DNA of 64,000 bases from Jacaranda mimosifolia (lineage: Eukaryota > Streptophyta > Magnoliopsida > Lamiales > Bignoniaceae): contig CM032128.1 of NCBI GenBank assembly GCA_018894105.1, forward strand, positions 19,325,001 to 19,389,000. The letters run 5' to 3'. A model generated the notes under the pieces. The model saw only the letters and a list, made by a program, of their open reading frames with translations. It ran no database searches and was not told the origin of the DNA. This document shows, piece by piece, positions 43,687 through 58,527 of this stretch. The position numbers and the translations under genes were made by a program. Each line of letters starts with the position of its first letter. Position 1 is the first letter of the stretch.

Positions 43687-46600
43687 ATAGGATTGATAAA
43701 ATTATAATGATCTGGTGAGATTACACTATTGAAGATAATATAATATTGTGTTTAGTGTCTAGGATTACACTTCTTGGCTATGTAATCATTTTATCAATCC
43801 ATTGTTTGGATATAAGGATTAAATAATTAAGCTAATGAATTTACAATAATACCCATTGTAATAAGACAAATGAAAATCCCCAATACATCTCGTCATTCTT
43901 GTTGTGCCAAGACTCATTTCAAGTTCACATCTTGAAGATTCCATCACCATGTCTCTTCTCATTTTTTTTGTTTGCTTGCTATCTATTAGCAACCTCAGTC
44001 CCTAACTTCATTTCTTCATTTCCTCCATTAGTAACTGTGAAATACATTGAACGACCTCTTAGCTGGGGGCCTTTTTCACTAGAAATACCTTGAACCACAT
44101 CTCACCTTGTTGGACTGATATAGCATCTACGTGTAAGTATTTGTTGTGCACGACCACTACAAACATGGTGTTTGTAGTTATATTTTATTCATTTTCATAT
44201 TATATATGTAATTTGTGGAATAATGTTTTGGGAAAAGTATGTACAGTTGGTTGGTTTTGGGTTTATTAATAATATGAATTTTTTGGTTGTCACAGATTCC
44301 TGTTTGAGGAAATTAAAGCACCCTGTTGGCATAAGCATGTCTTGATTCTTGTTTTTGTTAAGCATGTGTTGATACTTGGAATAAGATAATGTATATTTTG
44401 TAGGACTTATTTATTATGAATCCTGCAGAATACTTGGATCTTATTTATTGTGAAGATGAGAACCGGTCGTAGTGGAAATTATAGTAGGGGTAGTAGTAAC
44501 ACACTTAGGGCTCGTTTGGATATATAGATAGGATTGATAAAATTATAATGATCTGGTGAGATTACACTATTGAAGATAATATAATATTGTGTTTAGTGTC
44601 TAGGATTACATTTCTTGGATATGTAGTCATTTTATCAATCCATTGTTTGGATATAAGGATTAAATAATTGAGCAAATGAATTTACTATAATACCCATTGT
44701 AATAAGACAAATGAAAATCCCCAATACATCTCGTCATTCTTGTTGTGCCAAGACTCATTTCAAGTTCACATCTTGAAGATTCCATCACCATGTCTCTCCT
44801 CATTTTTTTTGTTTGCTTGCTATCCATTAGCAACCTCAGTCCCTAACTTCATTTCTTCATTTCCTCCATTAGTAACTGTGAAATACATTGAACGACCTCT
44901 TAGCTGGGGGCCTTTTTCACCAGAAATACCTTGAACCACATCTCACCTTGTTGGACTGATATAGCATCTACGTGTAAGTATTTGTTGTGCACGACCACTA
45001 CAAACATGGTGTTTGTAGTTATATTTTATTCATTTTCATATTATATATGTAATTTGTGGAATAATGTTTTGGGAAAAGTATGTACAGTTGGTTGGTTTTG
45101 GGTTTATTAATAATATGAATTTTTTGGTTGTCACAGATTCCTGTTTGAGGAAATTAAAGCACCCTGTTGGCATAAGCATGTCTTGATTCTTGTTTTTGTT
45201 AAGCATGTGTTGATACTTGGAATAAGATAATGTATATTTTGTAGGACTTATTTATTATGAATCCTGCAGAATACTTGGTTCTTATTTATTGTGAAGATGA
45301 GAACCGGTCGTAGTGGAAATTATAGTAGGGGTAGTAGTAACACACTTAGGGCTCGTTTGGATATATAGATAGGATTGATAAAATTATAATGATCTGGTGA
45401 GATTACACTATTGAAGATAATATAATATTGTGTTTAGTGTCTAGGATTACACTTCTTGGATATGTAGTCATTTTATCAATCCATTGTTTGGATATAAGGA
45501 TTAAATAATTGAGCTAATGAATTTACTATAATACCCATTGTAATAAGACAAATGAAAATCCCCAATACATCTCGTCATTCTTGTTGTGCCAAGACTCATT
45601 TCAAGTTCACATCTTGAAGATTCCATCACCATGTCTCTTCTCATTTTTTTTGTTTGCTTGCTATCCATTAGCAACCTCAGTCCCTAACTTCATTTCTTCA
45701 TTTCCTCCATTAGTAACTGTGAAATACATTGAACAACCTCTTAGCTGGGGGCCCTTTTCACCAGAAATACCTTGAACCACATCTCACCTTGTTGGACTGA
45801 TATAGCATCTACGTGTAAGTATGTGTTGTGCACGAGCACTAGAAACATGGTGTTTGTAGTTATATTTTATTCATTTTCATATTATATATGTAATATGTGG
45901 AATAATGTTTTGGGAAAAGTATGTACAGTTGGTTGGTTTTGGGTTTATTAATAATATGAATTTTTTGGTTGTCACAGATTCCTGTTTGAGGAAATTAAAG
46001 CACCCTGTTGGCATAAGCATGTCTTGATTCTTGTTTTTGTTAAGCATGTGTTGATACTTGGAATAAGATAATGTATATTTTGTAGGACTTATTTATTACG
46101 AATCCTGCAGAATACTTGGTTCTTATTTATTGTGAAGATGAGAACCGGTCAAAGTGGAAATTATAGTAGGGGTAGTAGTAACACACTTAGGGCTCGTTTG
46201 GATATCTAGATAGGATTGATAAAATTATAATGATCTGGTGAGATTACACTATTGAAGATAATATAATATTGTGTTTAGTATCTAGGATTACACTTCTTGG
46301 ATATGTAATCATTTTATCAATCCATTGTTTGGATATAAGGATTAAATAATTGAGCTAATGAATTTACTATAATACCCATTGTAATAAGACAAATGAAAAT
46401 CCCCAATACATCTCGTCATTCTTGTTGTGCCAAGACTCATTTCAAGTTCACATCTTGAAGATTCCATCACCATGTCTCTCCTCATTTTTTTTGTTTGCTT
46501 GCTATCCATTAGCAACCTCAGTCCCTAACTTCATTTCTTCATTTCCTCCATTAGTAACTGTGAAATACATTGAACGACCTCTTAGCTGGGGGCCTTTTTC

Positions 46601-49600
46601 ACTAGAAATACCTCGAACCACATCTCACCTTGTTGGACTGATATGGCATCTACGTGTAAGTAAGTGTTGTGCACGACCACTAGAAACATGGTGTTTGTAG
46701 TTATATTTTATTCATTTTCATATTATATATGTAATTTGTGGAATAATGTTTTGGGAAAAGTATGTACAGTTGGTTGGTTTTGGGATTATTAATAATATGA
46801 ATTTTTTGGTTGTCACAGATTCCTGTTTGAGGAAATTAAAGCACCCTGTTGGCATAAGCATGTCTTGATTCTTATTTTTGTTAAGCATGTGTTGATACTT
46901 GGAATAAGATAATGTATATTTTGTAGGACTTATTTATTACGAATCCTGCAGAATACTTGGTTCTTATTTATTGTGAAGATGAGAACCGGTCGTAGTGGAA
47001 ATTATAGTAGGGGTAATAGTAACACACTTAGGGCTCGTTTGGATATATAGATATGATTGATAAAATTATAATGATCTGGTGAGATTACACTATTGAAGAT
47101 AATATAATATTGTGTTTAGTGTCTAGGATTACATTTCTTGGATATGTAGTCATTTTATCAATCCATTGTTTGGATATAACGATTAAATAATTGAGCAAAT
47201 GAATTTACTATAATACCCATTGTAATAAGACAAATGAAAATCCCCAATACATCTCGTCATTCTTGTTGTGCCAAGACTCATTTCAAGTTCACATCTTGAA
47301 GATTCCATCACCATGTCTCTCCTCATTTTTTTTGTTTGCTTGCTATCCATTAGCAACCTCAGTCCCTAACTTCATTTCTTCATTTCCTCCATTAGTAACT
47401 GTGAAATACATTGAACGACCTCTTAGCTGGGGGCCTTTTTCACCAGAAATACCTTGAACCACATCTCACCTTGTTGGACTGATATAGCATCTACGTGTAA
47501 GTATTTGTTGTGCACGACCACTACAAACATGGTGTTTGTAGTTATATTTTATTCATTTTCATATTATATATGTAATTTGTGGAATAATGTTTTGGGAAAA
47601 GTATGTACAGTTGGTTGGTTTTGGGTTTATTAATAATATGAATTTTTTGGTTGTCACAGATTCCTGTTTGAGGAAATTAAAGCACCCTGTTGGCATAAGC
47701 ATGTCTTGATTCTTGTTTTTGTTAAGCATGTGTTGATACTTGGAATAAGATAATGTATATTTTGTAGGACTTATTTATTATGAATCCTGCAGAATACTTG
47801 GTTCTTATTTATTGTGAAGATGAGAACCGGTCGTAGTGGAAATTATAGTAGGGGTAGTAGTAACACACTTAGGGCTCGTTTGGATATATAGATAGGATTG
47901 ATAAAATTATAATGATCTGGTGAGATTACACTATTGAAGATAATATAATATTGTGTTTAGTATCTAGGATTACACTTCTTGGATATGTAGTCATTTTATC
48001 AATCCATTGTTTGGATATAAGGATTAAATAATTGAGCTAATGAATTTACTATAATACCCATTGTAATAAGACAAATGAAAATCCCCAATACATCTCGTCA
48101 TTCTTGTTGTGCCAAGACTCATTTCAAGTTCACATCTTGAAGATTCCATCACCATGTCTCTCCTCATTTTTTTTGTTTGCTTGCTATCCATTAGCAACCT
48201 CAGTCCCTAACTTCATTTCTTCATTTCCTCCATTAGTAACTGTGAAATACATTGAACGACCTCTTAGCTGGGGGCCTTTTCACCAGAAATACCTTGAACC
48301 ACATCTCACCTTGTTGGACTGATATAGCATCTACGTGTAAGTATGTGTTGTGCACGACCACTAGAAACATGGTGTTTGTAGTTATATTTTATTCATTTTC
48401 ATATTATATATGTAATTTGTGGAATAATGTTTTGGGAAAAGTATGTACAGTTGGTTGGTTTTGGGTTTATTAATAATATGAATTTTTTGGTTGTCACAGA
48501 TTCCCGTTTGAGGAAATTAAAGCACCCTGTTGGCATAAGCATGTCTTGATTCTTGTTTTTGTTAAGCATGTGTTGATACTTGGAATAAGATAATGTATAT
48601 TTTGTAGGACTTATTTATTACGAATCCTGCAGAATACTTGGTTCTTATTTATTGTGAAGATGAGAACCGGTCAAAGTGGAAATTATAGTAGAGGTAGTAG
48701 TAACACACTTAGGGCTCGTTTGGATATATAGATAGGATTGATAAAATTATAATGATCTGGTGAGATTACACTATTGAAGATAATATAATATTGTGTTTAG
48801 TGTCTAGGATTACACTTCTTGGATATGTAGTCATTTTATCAATCCATTGTTTGGATATAAGGATTAAATAATTGAGCTAATGAATTTACTATAATACCCA
48901 TTGTAATAAGACAAATGAAAATCCCCAATACATCTCGTCATTCTTGTTGTGCCAAGACTCATTTCAAGTTCACATCTTGAAGATTCCATCACCATGTCTC
49001 TCCTCATTTTTTTTGTTTGCTTGCTATCCATTAGCAACCTCAGTCCCTAACTTCATTTCTTCATTTCCTCCATTAGTAACTGTGAAATACATTGAACGAC
49101 CTCTTAGCTGGGGGCCTTTTTCACCAGAAATACCTTGAACCACATCTCACCTTGTTGGACTGATATAGCATCTACGTGTAAGTATGTGTTGTGCACGACC
49201 ACTAGAAACATGGTATTTGTAGTTATATTTTATTCATTTTCATATTATATATGTAATTTGTGGAATAATGTTTTGGGAAAAGTATGTACAGTTGGTTGGT
49301 TTTGGGTTTATTAATAATATGAATTTTTTGGTTGTCACAGATTCCTGTTTGAGGAAATTAAAGCACCCTGTTGGCATAAGCATGTCTTGATTCTTGTTTT
49401 TGTTAAGCATGTGTTGATACTTGGAATAAGATAATGTATATTTTGTAGGACTTATTTATTACGAATCCTGCAGAATACTTGGTTCTTATTTATTGTGAAG
49501 ATGAGAACCGGTCAAAGTGGAAATTATAGTAGGGGTAGTAGTAACACACTTAGGGCTCGTTTGGATATCTAGATAGGATTGATAAAATTATAATGATCTG

Positions 49601-52600
49601 GTGAGATTACACTATTGAAGATAATATAATATTGTGTTTAGTATCTAGGATTACACTTCTTGGATATGTAATCATTTTATCAATCCATTGTTTGGATATA
49701 AGGATTAAATAATTGAGCTAATGAATTTACTATAATACCCATTGTAATAAGACAAATGAAAATCCCCAATACATCTCGTCATTCTTGTTGTGCCAAGACT
49801 CATTTCAAGTTCACATCTTGAAGATTCCATCACCATGTCTCTCCTCATTTTTTTTGTTTGCTTGCTATCCATTAGCAACCTCAGTCCCTAACTTCATTTC
49901 TTCATTTCCTCCATTAGTAACTGTGAAATACATTGAACGACCTCTTAGCTGGGGGCCTTTTTCACTAGAAATACCTCGAACCACATCTCACCTTGTTGGA
50001 CTGATATGGCATCTACGTGTAAGTAAGTGTTGTGCACGACCACTAGAAACATGGTGTTTGTAGTTATATTTTATTCATTTTCATATTATATATGTAATTT
50101 GTGGAATAATGTTTTGGGAAAAGTATGTACAGTTGGTTGGTTTTGGGATTATTAATAATATGAATTTTTTGGTTGTCACAGATTCCTGTTTGAGGAAATT
50201 AAAGCACCCTGTTGGCATAAGCATGTCTTGATTCTTATTTTTGTTAAGCATGTGTTGATACTTGGAATAAGATAATGTATATTTTGTAGGACTTATTTAT
50301 TACGAATCCTGCAGAATACTTGGTTCTTATTTATTGTGAAGATGAGAACCGGTCGTAGTGGAAATTATAGTAGGGGTAATAGTAACACACTTAGGGCTCG
50401 TTTGGATATATAGATATGATTGATAAAATTATAATGATCTGGTGAGATTACACTATTGAAGATAATATAATATTGTGTTTAGTGTCTAGGATTACATTTC
50501 TTGGATATGTAGTCATTTTATCAATCCATTGTTTGGATATAACGATTAAATAATTGAGCAAATGAATTTACTATAATACCCATTGTAATAAGACAAATGA
50601 AAATCCCCAATACATCTCGTCATTCTTGTTGTGCCAAGACTCATTTCAAGTTCACATCTTGAAGATTCCATCACCATGTCTCTCCTCATTTTTTTTGTTT
50701 GCTTGCTATCCATTAGCAACCTCAGTCCCTAACTTCATTTCTTCATTTCCTCCATTAGTAACTGTGAAATACATTGAACGACCTCTTAGCTGGGGGCCTT
50801 TTTCACCAGAAATACCTTGAACCACATCTCACCTTGTTGGACTGATATAGCATCTACGTGTAAGTATTTGTTGTGCACGACCACTACAAACATGGTGTTT
50901 GTAGTTATATTTTATTCATTTTCATATTATATATGTAATTTGTGGAATAATGTTTTGGGAAAAGTATGTACAGTTGGTTGGTTTTGGGTTTATTAATAAT
51001 ATGAATTTTTTGGTTGTCACAGATTCCTGTTTGAGGAAATTAAAGCACCCTGTTGGCATAAGCATGTCTTGATTCTTGTTTTTGTTAAGCATGTGTTGAT
51101 ACTTGGAATAAGATAATGTATATTTTGTAGGACTTATTTATTATGAATCCTGCAGAATACTTGGTTCTTATTTATTGTGAAGATGAGAACCGGTCGTAGT
51201 GGAAATTATAGTAGGGGTAGTAGTAACACACTTAGGGCTCGTTTGGATATATAGATAGGATTGATAAAATTATAATGATCTGGTGAGATTACACTATTGA
51301 AGATAATATAATATTGTGTTTAGTATCTAGGATTACACTTCTTGGATATGTAGTCATTTTATCAATCCATTGTTTGGATATAAGGATTAAATAATTGAGC
51401 TAATGAATTTACTATAATACCCATTGTAATAAGACAAATGAAAATCCCCAATACATCTCGTCATTCTTGTTGTGCCAAGACTCATTTCAAGTTCACATCT
51501 TGAAGATTCCATCACCATGTCTCTCCTCATTTTTTTTGTTTGCTTGCTATCCATTAGCAACCTCAGTCCCTAACTTCATTTCTTCATTTCCTCCATTAGT
51601 AACTGTGAAATACATTGAACGACCTCTTAGCTGGGGGCCTTTTCACCAGAAATACCTTGAACCACATCTCACCTTGTTGGACTGATATAGCATCTACGTG
51701 TAAGTATGTGTTGTGCACGACCACTAGAAACATGGTGTTTGTAGTTATATTTTATTCATTTTCATATTATATATGTAATTTGTGGAATAATGTTTTGGGA
51801 AAAGTATGTACAGTTGGTTGGTTTTGGGTTTATTAATAATATGAATTTTTTGGTTGTCACAGATTCCCGTTTGAGGAAATTAAAGCACCCTGTTGGCATA
51901 AGCATGTCTTGATTCTTGTTTTTGTTAAGCATGTGTTGATACTTGGAATAAGATAATGTATATTTTGTAGGACTTATTTATTACGAATCCTGCAGAATAC
52001 TTGGTTCTTATTTATTGTGAAGATGAGAACCGGTCAAAGTGGAAATTATAGTAGAGGTAGTAGTAACACACTTAGGGCTCGTTTGGATATATAGATAGGA
52101 TTGATAAAATTATAATGATCTGGTGAGATTACACTATTGAAGATAATATAATATTGTGTTTAGTGTCTAGGATTACACTTCTTGGATATGTAGTCATTTT
52201 ATCAATCCATTGTTTGGATATAAGGATTAAATAATTGAGCTAATGAATTTACTATAATACCCATTGTAATAAGACAAATGAAAATCCCCAATACATCTCG
52301 TCATTCTTGTTGTGCCAAGACTCATTTCAAGTTCACATCTTGAAGATTCCATCACCATGTCTCTTCTCATTTTTTTTGTTTGCTTGCTATCCATTAGCAA
52401 CCTCAGTCCCTAACTTCATTTCTTCATTTCCTCCATTAGTAACTGTGAAATACATTGAACGACCTCTTAGCTGGGGGCCTTTTCACCAGAAATACCTTGA
52501 ACCACATCTCACCTTGTTGGACTGATATAGCATCTACGTGTAAGTATGTGTTGTGCACGACCACTAGAAACATGGTGTTTGTAGTTATATTTTATTCATT

Positions 52601-55600
52601 TTCATATTATATATGTAATTTGTGGAATAATGTTTTGGGAAAAGTATGTACAGTTGGTTGGTTTTGGGTTTATTAATAATATGAATTTTTTGGTTGTCAC
52701 AGATTCCCGTTTGACGAAATTAAAGCACCCTGTTGGCATAAGCATGTCTTGATTCTTGTTTTTGTTAAGCATGTGTTGATACTTGGAATAAGATAATGTA
52801 TATTTTGTAGGACTTATTTATTATGAATCCTGCAGAATACTTGGATCTTATTTATTGTGAAGATGAGAACCGGTCGTAGTGGAAATTATAGTAGAGGTAG
52901 TAGTAACACACTTAGGGCTCGTTTGGATATATAGATAGGATTGATAAAATTATAATGATCTGGTGAGATTACACTATTGAAGATAATATAATATTGTGTT
53001 TAGTGTCTAGGATTACATTTCTTGGATATGTAGTCATTTTATCAATCCATTGTTTGGATATAACGATTAAATAATTGAGCAAATGAATTTACTATAATAC
53101 CCATTGTAATAAGACAAATGAAAATCCCCAATACATCTCGTCATTCTTGTTGTGCCAAGACTCATTTCAAGTTCACATCTTGAAGATTCCATCACCATGT
53201 CTCTCCTCATTTTTTTTGTTTGCTTGCTATCCATTAGCAACCTCAGTCCCTAACTTCATTTCTTCATTTCCTCCATTAGTAACTGTGAAATACATTGAAC
53301 GACCTCTTAGCTGGGGGCCTTTTTCACCAGAAATACCTTGAACCACATCTCACCTTGTTGGACTGATATAGCATCTACGTGTAAGTATTTATTGTGCACG
53401 ACCACTACAAACATGGTGTTTGTAGTTATATTTTATTCATTTTCATATTATATATGTAATTTGTGGAATAATGTTTTGGGAAAAGTATGTACAGTTGGTT
53501 GGTTTTGGGTTTATTAATAATATGAATTTTTTGGTTGTCACAGATTCCTGTTTGAGGAAATTAAAGCACCCTGTTGGCATAAGCATGTCTTGATTCTTGT
53601 TTTTGTTAAGCATGTGTTGATACTTGGAATAAGATAATGTATATTTTGTAGGACTTATTTATTATGAATCCTGCAGAATACTTGGTTCTTCTTTATTGTG
53701 AAGATGAGAACCGGTCGTAGTGGAAATTATAGTAGGAGTAGTAGTAACACACTTAGGGCTCGTTTGGATATATAGATAGGATTGATAAAATTATAATGAT
53801 CTGGTGAGATTACACTATTGAAGATAATATAATATTGTGTTTAGTATCTAGGATTACACTTCTTGGATATGTAGTCATTTTATCAATCCATTGTTTGGAT
53901 ATAAGGATTAAATAATTGAGCTAATGAATTTACTATAATACCCATTGTAATAAGACAAATGAAAATCCCCAATACATCTCGTCATTCTTGTTGTGCCAAG
54001 ACTCATTTCAAGTTCACATCTTGAAGATTCCATCACCATGTCTCTCCTCATTTTTTTTGTTTGCTTGCTATCCATTAGCAACCTCAGTCCCTAACTTCAT
54101 TTCTTCATTTCCTCCATTAGTAACTGTGAAATACATTGAACGACCTCTTAGCTGGGGGCCTTTTTCACCAGAAATACCTTGAACCACATCTCACCTTGTT
54201 GGACTGATATAGCATCTACGTGTAAGTATTTGTTGTGCACGACCACTACAAACATGGTGTTTGTAGTTATATTTTATTCATTTTCATATTATATATGTAA
54301 TTTGTGGAATAATGTTTTGGGAAAAGTATGTACAGTTGGTTGGTTTTGGGTTTATTAATAATATGAATTTTTTGGTTGTCACAGATTCCTGTTTGAGGAA
54401 ATTAAAGCACCCTGTTGGCATAAGCATGTCTTGATTCTTGTTTTTGTTAAGCATGTGTTGATACTTGGAATAAGATAATGTATATTTTGTAGGACTTATT
54501 TATTATGAATCCTGCAGAATACTTGGTTCTTATTTATTGTGAAGATGAGAACCGGTCGTAGTGGAAATTATAGTAGGGGTAGTAGTAACACACTTAGGGC
54601 TCGTTTGGATATATAGATAGGATTGATAAAATTATAATGATCTGGTGAGATTACACTATTGAAGATAATATAATATTGTGTTTAGTGTCTAGGATTACAC
54701 TTCTTGGATATGTAGTCATTTTATCAATCCATTGTTTGGATATAAGGATTAAATAATTGAGCTAATGAATTTACTATAATACCCATTGTAATAAGACAAA
54801 TGAAAATCCCCAATACATCTCGTCATTCTTGTTGTGCCAAGACTCATTTCAAGTTCACATCTTGAAGATTCCATCACCATGTCTCTTCTCATTTTTTTTG
54901 TTTGCTTGCTATCCATTAGCAACCTCAGTCCCTAACTTCATTTCTTCATTTCCTCCATTAGTAACTGTGAAATACATTGAACGACCTCTTAGCTGGGGGC
55001 CCTTTTCACCAGAAATACCTTGAACCACATCTCACCTTGTTGGACTGATATAGCATCTACGTGTAAGTATGTGTTGTGCACGAGCACTAGAAACATGGTG
55101 TTTGTAGTTATATTTTATTCATTTTCATATTATATATGTAATTTGTGGAATAATGTTTTGGGAAAAGTATGTACAGTTGGTTGGTTTTGGGTTTATTAAT
55201 AATATGAATTTTTTGGTTGTCACAGATTCCTGTTTGAGGAAATTAAAGCACCCTGTTGGCATAAGCATGTCTTGATTCTTGTTTTTGTTAAGCATGTGTT
55301 GATACTTGGAATAAGATAATGTATATTTTGTAGGACTTATTTATTACGAATCCTGCAGAATACTTGGTTCTTCTTTATTGTGAAGATGAGAACCGGTCAA
55401 AGTGGAAATTATAGTAGGGGTAGTAGTAACACACTTAGGGCTCGTTTGGATATCTAGATAGGATTGATAAAATTATAATGATCTGGTGAGATTACACTAT
55501 TGAAGATAATATAATATTGTGTTTAGTATCTAGGATTACACTTCTTGAATATGTAATCATTTTATCAATCCATTGTTTGGATATAAGGATTAAATAATTG

Positions 55601-58088
55601 AGCTAATGAATTTACTATAATACCCATTGTAATAAGACAAATGAAAATCCCCAATACATCTCGTCATTCTTGTTGTGCCAAGACTCATTTCAAGTTCACA
55701 TCTTGAAGATTCCATCACCATGTCTCTCCTCATTTTTTTTGTTTGCTTGCTATCCATTAGCAACCTCAGTCCCTAACTTCATTTCTTCATTTCCTCCATT
55801 AGTAACTGTGAAATACATTGAACGACCTCTTAGCTGGGGGCCTTTTTCACTAGAAATACCTCGAACCACATCTCACCTTGTTGGACTGATCTGGCATCTA
55901 CGTGTAAGTAAGTGTTGTGCACGACCACTAGAAACATGGTGTTTGTAGTTATATTTTATTCATTTTCATATTATATATGTAATTTGTGGAATAATGTTTT
56001 GGGAAAAGTATGTACAGTTGGTTGGTTTTGGGATTATTAATAATATTAATTTTTTGGTTGTCACAGATTCCTGTTTGAGGAAATTAAAGCACCCTGTTGG
56101 CATAAGCATGTCTTGATTCTTGTTTTTGTTAAGCATGTGTTGATACTTGGAATAAGATAATGTATATTTTGTAGGACTTATTTATTACGAATCCTACAGA
56201 ATACTTGGTTCTTATTTATTGTGAAGATGAGAACCGGTCGTAGTGGAAATTATAGTAGGGGTAATAGTAACACACTTAGGGCTCGTTTGGATATATAGAT
56301 ATGATTGATAAAATTATAATGATCTGGTGAGATTACACTATTGAAGATAATATAATATTGTGTTTAGTGTCTAGGATTACATTTCTTGGATATGTAGTCA
56401 TTTTATCAATCCATTGTTTGGATATAACGATTAAATAATTGAGCAAATGAATTTACAATAATACCCATTGTAATAAGACAAATGAAAATCCCCAATACAT
56501 CTCGTCATTCTTGTTGTGCCAAGACTCATTTCAAGTTCACATCTTGAAGATTCCATCACCATGTCTCTCCTCATTTTTTTTGTTTGCTTGCTATCCATTA
56601 GCAACCTCAGTCCCTAACTTCATTTCTTCATTTCCTCCATTAGTAACTGTGAAATACATTGAACGACCTCTTAGCTAGGGGCCTTTTTCACCAGAAATAC
56701 CTTGAACCACATCTCACCTTGTTGGACTGATATAGCATCTTCGTGTAAGTATTTGTTGTGCACGACCACTACAAACATGGTGTTTGTAGTTATATTTTAT
56801 TCATTTTCATATTATATATGTAATTTGTGGAATAATGTTTTGGGAAAAGTATGTACAGTTGGTTGGTTTTGGGTTTATTAATAATATGAATTTTTTGGTT
56901 GTCACAGATTCCTGTTTGAGGAAATTAAAGCACCCTGTTGGCATAAGCATGTCTTGATTCTTGTTTTTGTTAAGCATGTGTTGATACTTGGAATAAGATA
57001 ATGTATATTTTGTAGGACTTATTTATTATGAATCCTGCAGAATACTTGGTTCTTATTTATTGTGAAGATGAGAACCGGTCGTAGTGGAAATTATAGTAGG
57101 AGTAGTAGTAACACACTTAGGGCTCGTTTGGATATATAGATAGGATTGATAAAATTATAATGATCTGGTGAGATTACACTATTGAAGATAATATAATATT
57201 GTGTTTAGTATCTAGGATTACACTTCTTGGATATGTAGTCATTTTATCAATCCATTGTTTGGATATAAGGATTAAATAATTGAGCTAATGAATTTACTAT
57301 AATACCCATTGTAATAAGACAAATGAAAATCCCCAATACATCTCGTCATTCTTGTTGTGCCAAGACTCATTTCAAGTTCACATCTTGAAGATTCCATCAC
57401 CATGTCTCTCCTCATTTTTTTTGTTTGCTTGCTATCCATTAGCAACCTCAGTCCCTAACTTCATTTCTTCATTTCCTCCATTAGTAACTGTGAAATACAT
57501 TGAACGACCTCTTAGCTGGGGGCCTTTTTCACCAGAAATACCTTGAACCACATCTCACCTTGTTGGACTGATATAGCATCTACGTGTAAGTATGTGTTGT
57601 GCACGACCACTAGAAACATGGTATTTGTAGTTATATTTTATTCATTTTCATATTATATATGTAATTTGTGGAATAATGTTTTGGGAAAAGTATGTACAGT
57701 TGGTTGGTTTTGGGTTTATTAATAATATGAATTTTTTGGTTGTCACAGATTCCTGTTTGAGGAAATTAAAGCACCCTGTTGGCATAAGCATGTCTTGATT
57801 CTTGTTTTTGTTAAGCATGTGTTGATACTTGGAATAAGATAATGTATATTTTGTAGGACTTATTTATTACGAATCCTGCAGAATACTTGGTTGTTATTTA
57901 TTGTGAAGATGAGAACCGGTCAAAGTGGAAATTATAGTAGGGGTAGTAGTAACACACTTAGGGCTCGTTTGGATATCTAGATAGGATTGATAAAATTATA
58001 ATGATCTGGTGAGATTACACTATTGAAGATAATATAATATTGTGTTTAGTATCTAGGATTACACTTCTTGGATATGTAATCATTTTAT

Positions 58089-58527
58089 GAGAGTGGTGGA
58101 CTCCAGATGGTCTAGCACCGACGTCGATGCTTACACCTACTCCTATAACTTGGCTTATAGCTCTGCCATAGTGAGCTATCATTCTCTTGATCTCGTCCAT
58201 ATTGACGTGGTTTATGTCTAGGATCCCCATGTAGTCAAACTCTAACACCTACAAGGTCTCCTCCATGTTTACTCAAATAGCTTGGAGTCCCTTTACTTGA
58301 GCTTCTGCTATACTAACCCGTCTTTCCTCCCTTTCTATATCTTATCTCAACTTTACTACCATATAGCTCTTCACTCCCAACACTGATTTAAATACAACTG
58401 AAATTAAGTCCTCCCAAATCGCATCTTAGCCCACAAAACTTTTGAAAATTAAATAAATTTAATTAAATGTTTACAAGGTAATACTTTAATAAAATATCAA
58501 AATCAATGTGTTTCGAGGGGTGTTACA
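58089..58527 (-). mobile_element. Chromovirus-like LTR/leader fragment
   Basis: On the minus strand it begins TGTAACACCCCTCGAAAC at 58527, the usual Tekay/Del LTR start. The array's last partial unit is cut off abruptly at 58088, where this fragment begins. A frame at 58015-58248 (MLEFDYMGILD...GARPSGVHHS) spans into it; it is not recognised and enters the array, so I do not call a gene. Confidence 0.45.

Larger units (their letters stand above)
42826..58088 (+). repeat. 841-bp tandem array, 18.15 copies, Harbinger-like 5' ends
   Basis: Units start GGGCTCGTTTGGATAT at 42826, 43667, 44508, 45349, 46190, 47031, 47872, 48712, 49553, 50394, 51235, 52075, 52915, 53756, 54597, 55438, 56279, 57120 and a partial at 57961. 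Most are 841 bp; units 7, 11 and 12 are 840 bp (one T lost in GGGGGCCTTTTT). Units differ only by scattered substitutions. The start GGGCTCGTTTGG preceded by TTA, and the following TAATACCCATTGTAATAAG text, resemble a PIF/Harbinger terminal region with its TTA target site. No right-hand inverted terminus (CCAAACGAGCCC) occurs, so the unit is a 5' end only. Variants recur at intervals of four units. Confidence 0.9.

Noticed and set aside
43058..57546. A 64- to 92-codon frame repeated in nearly every array unit (starts reading LCQDSFQVHILKIPSPC).
   Set aside because: It begins with TTG, not ATG, in DNA that lies before the candidate intron. Its extension varies with single-base changes, and no domain is recognised. 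It recurs because the DNA unit is repeated, not as a gene family.
42826..58088. The regular array as a CRISPR-like or gene-cluster structure.
   Set aside because: Units are 841 bp without short repeats and unique spacers, and the context is plant nuclear DNA.
58015..58248. 77-codon minus-strand frame across the array end.
   Set aside because: It crosses the junction between the array and an LTR-like fragment, so its end is accidental; no known domain was recognised.
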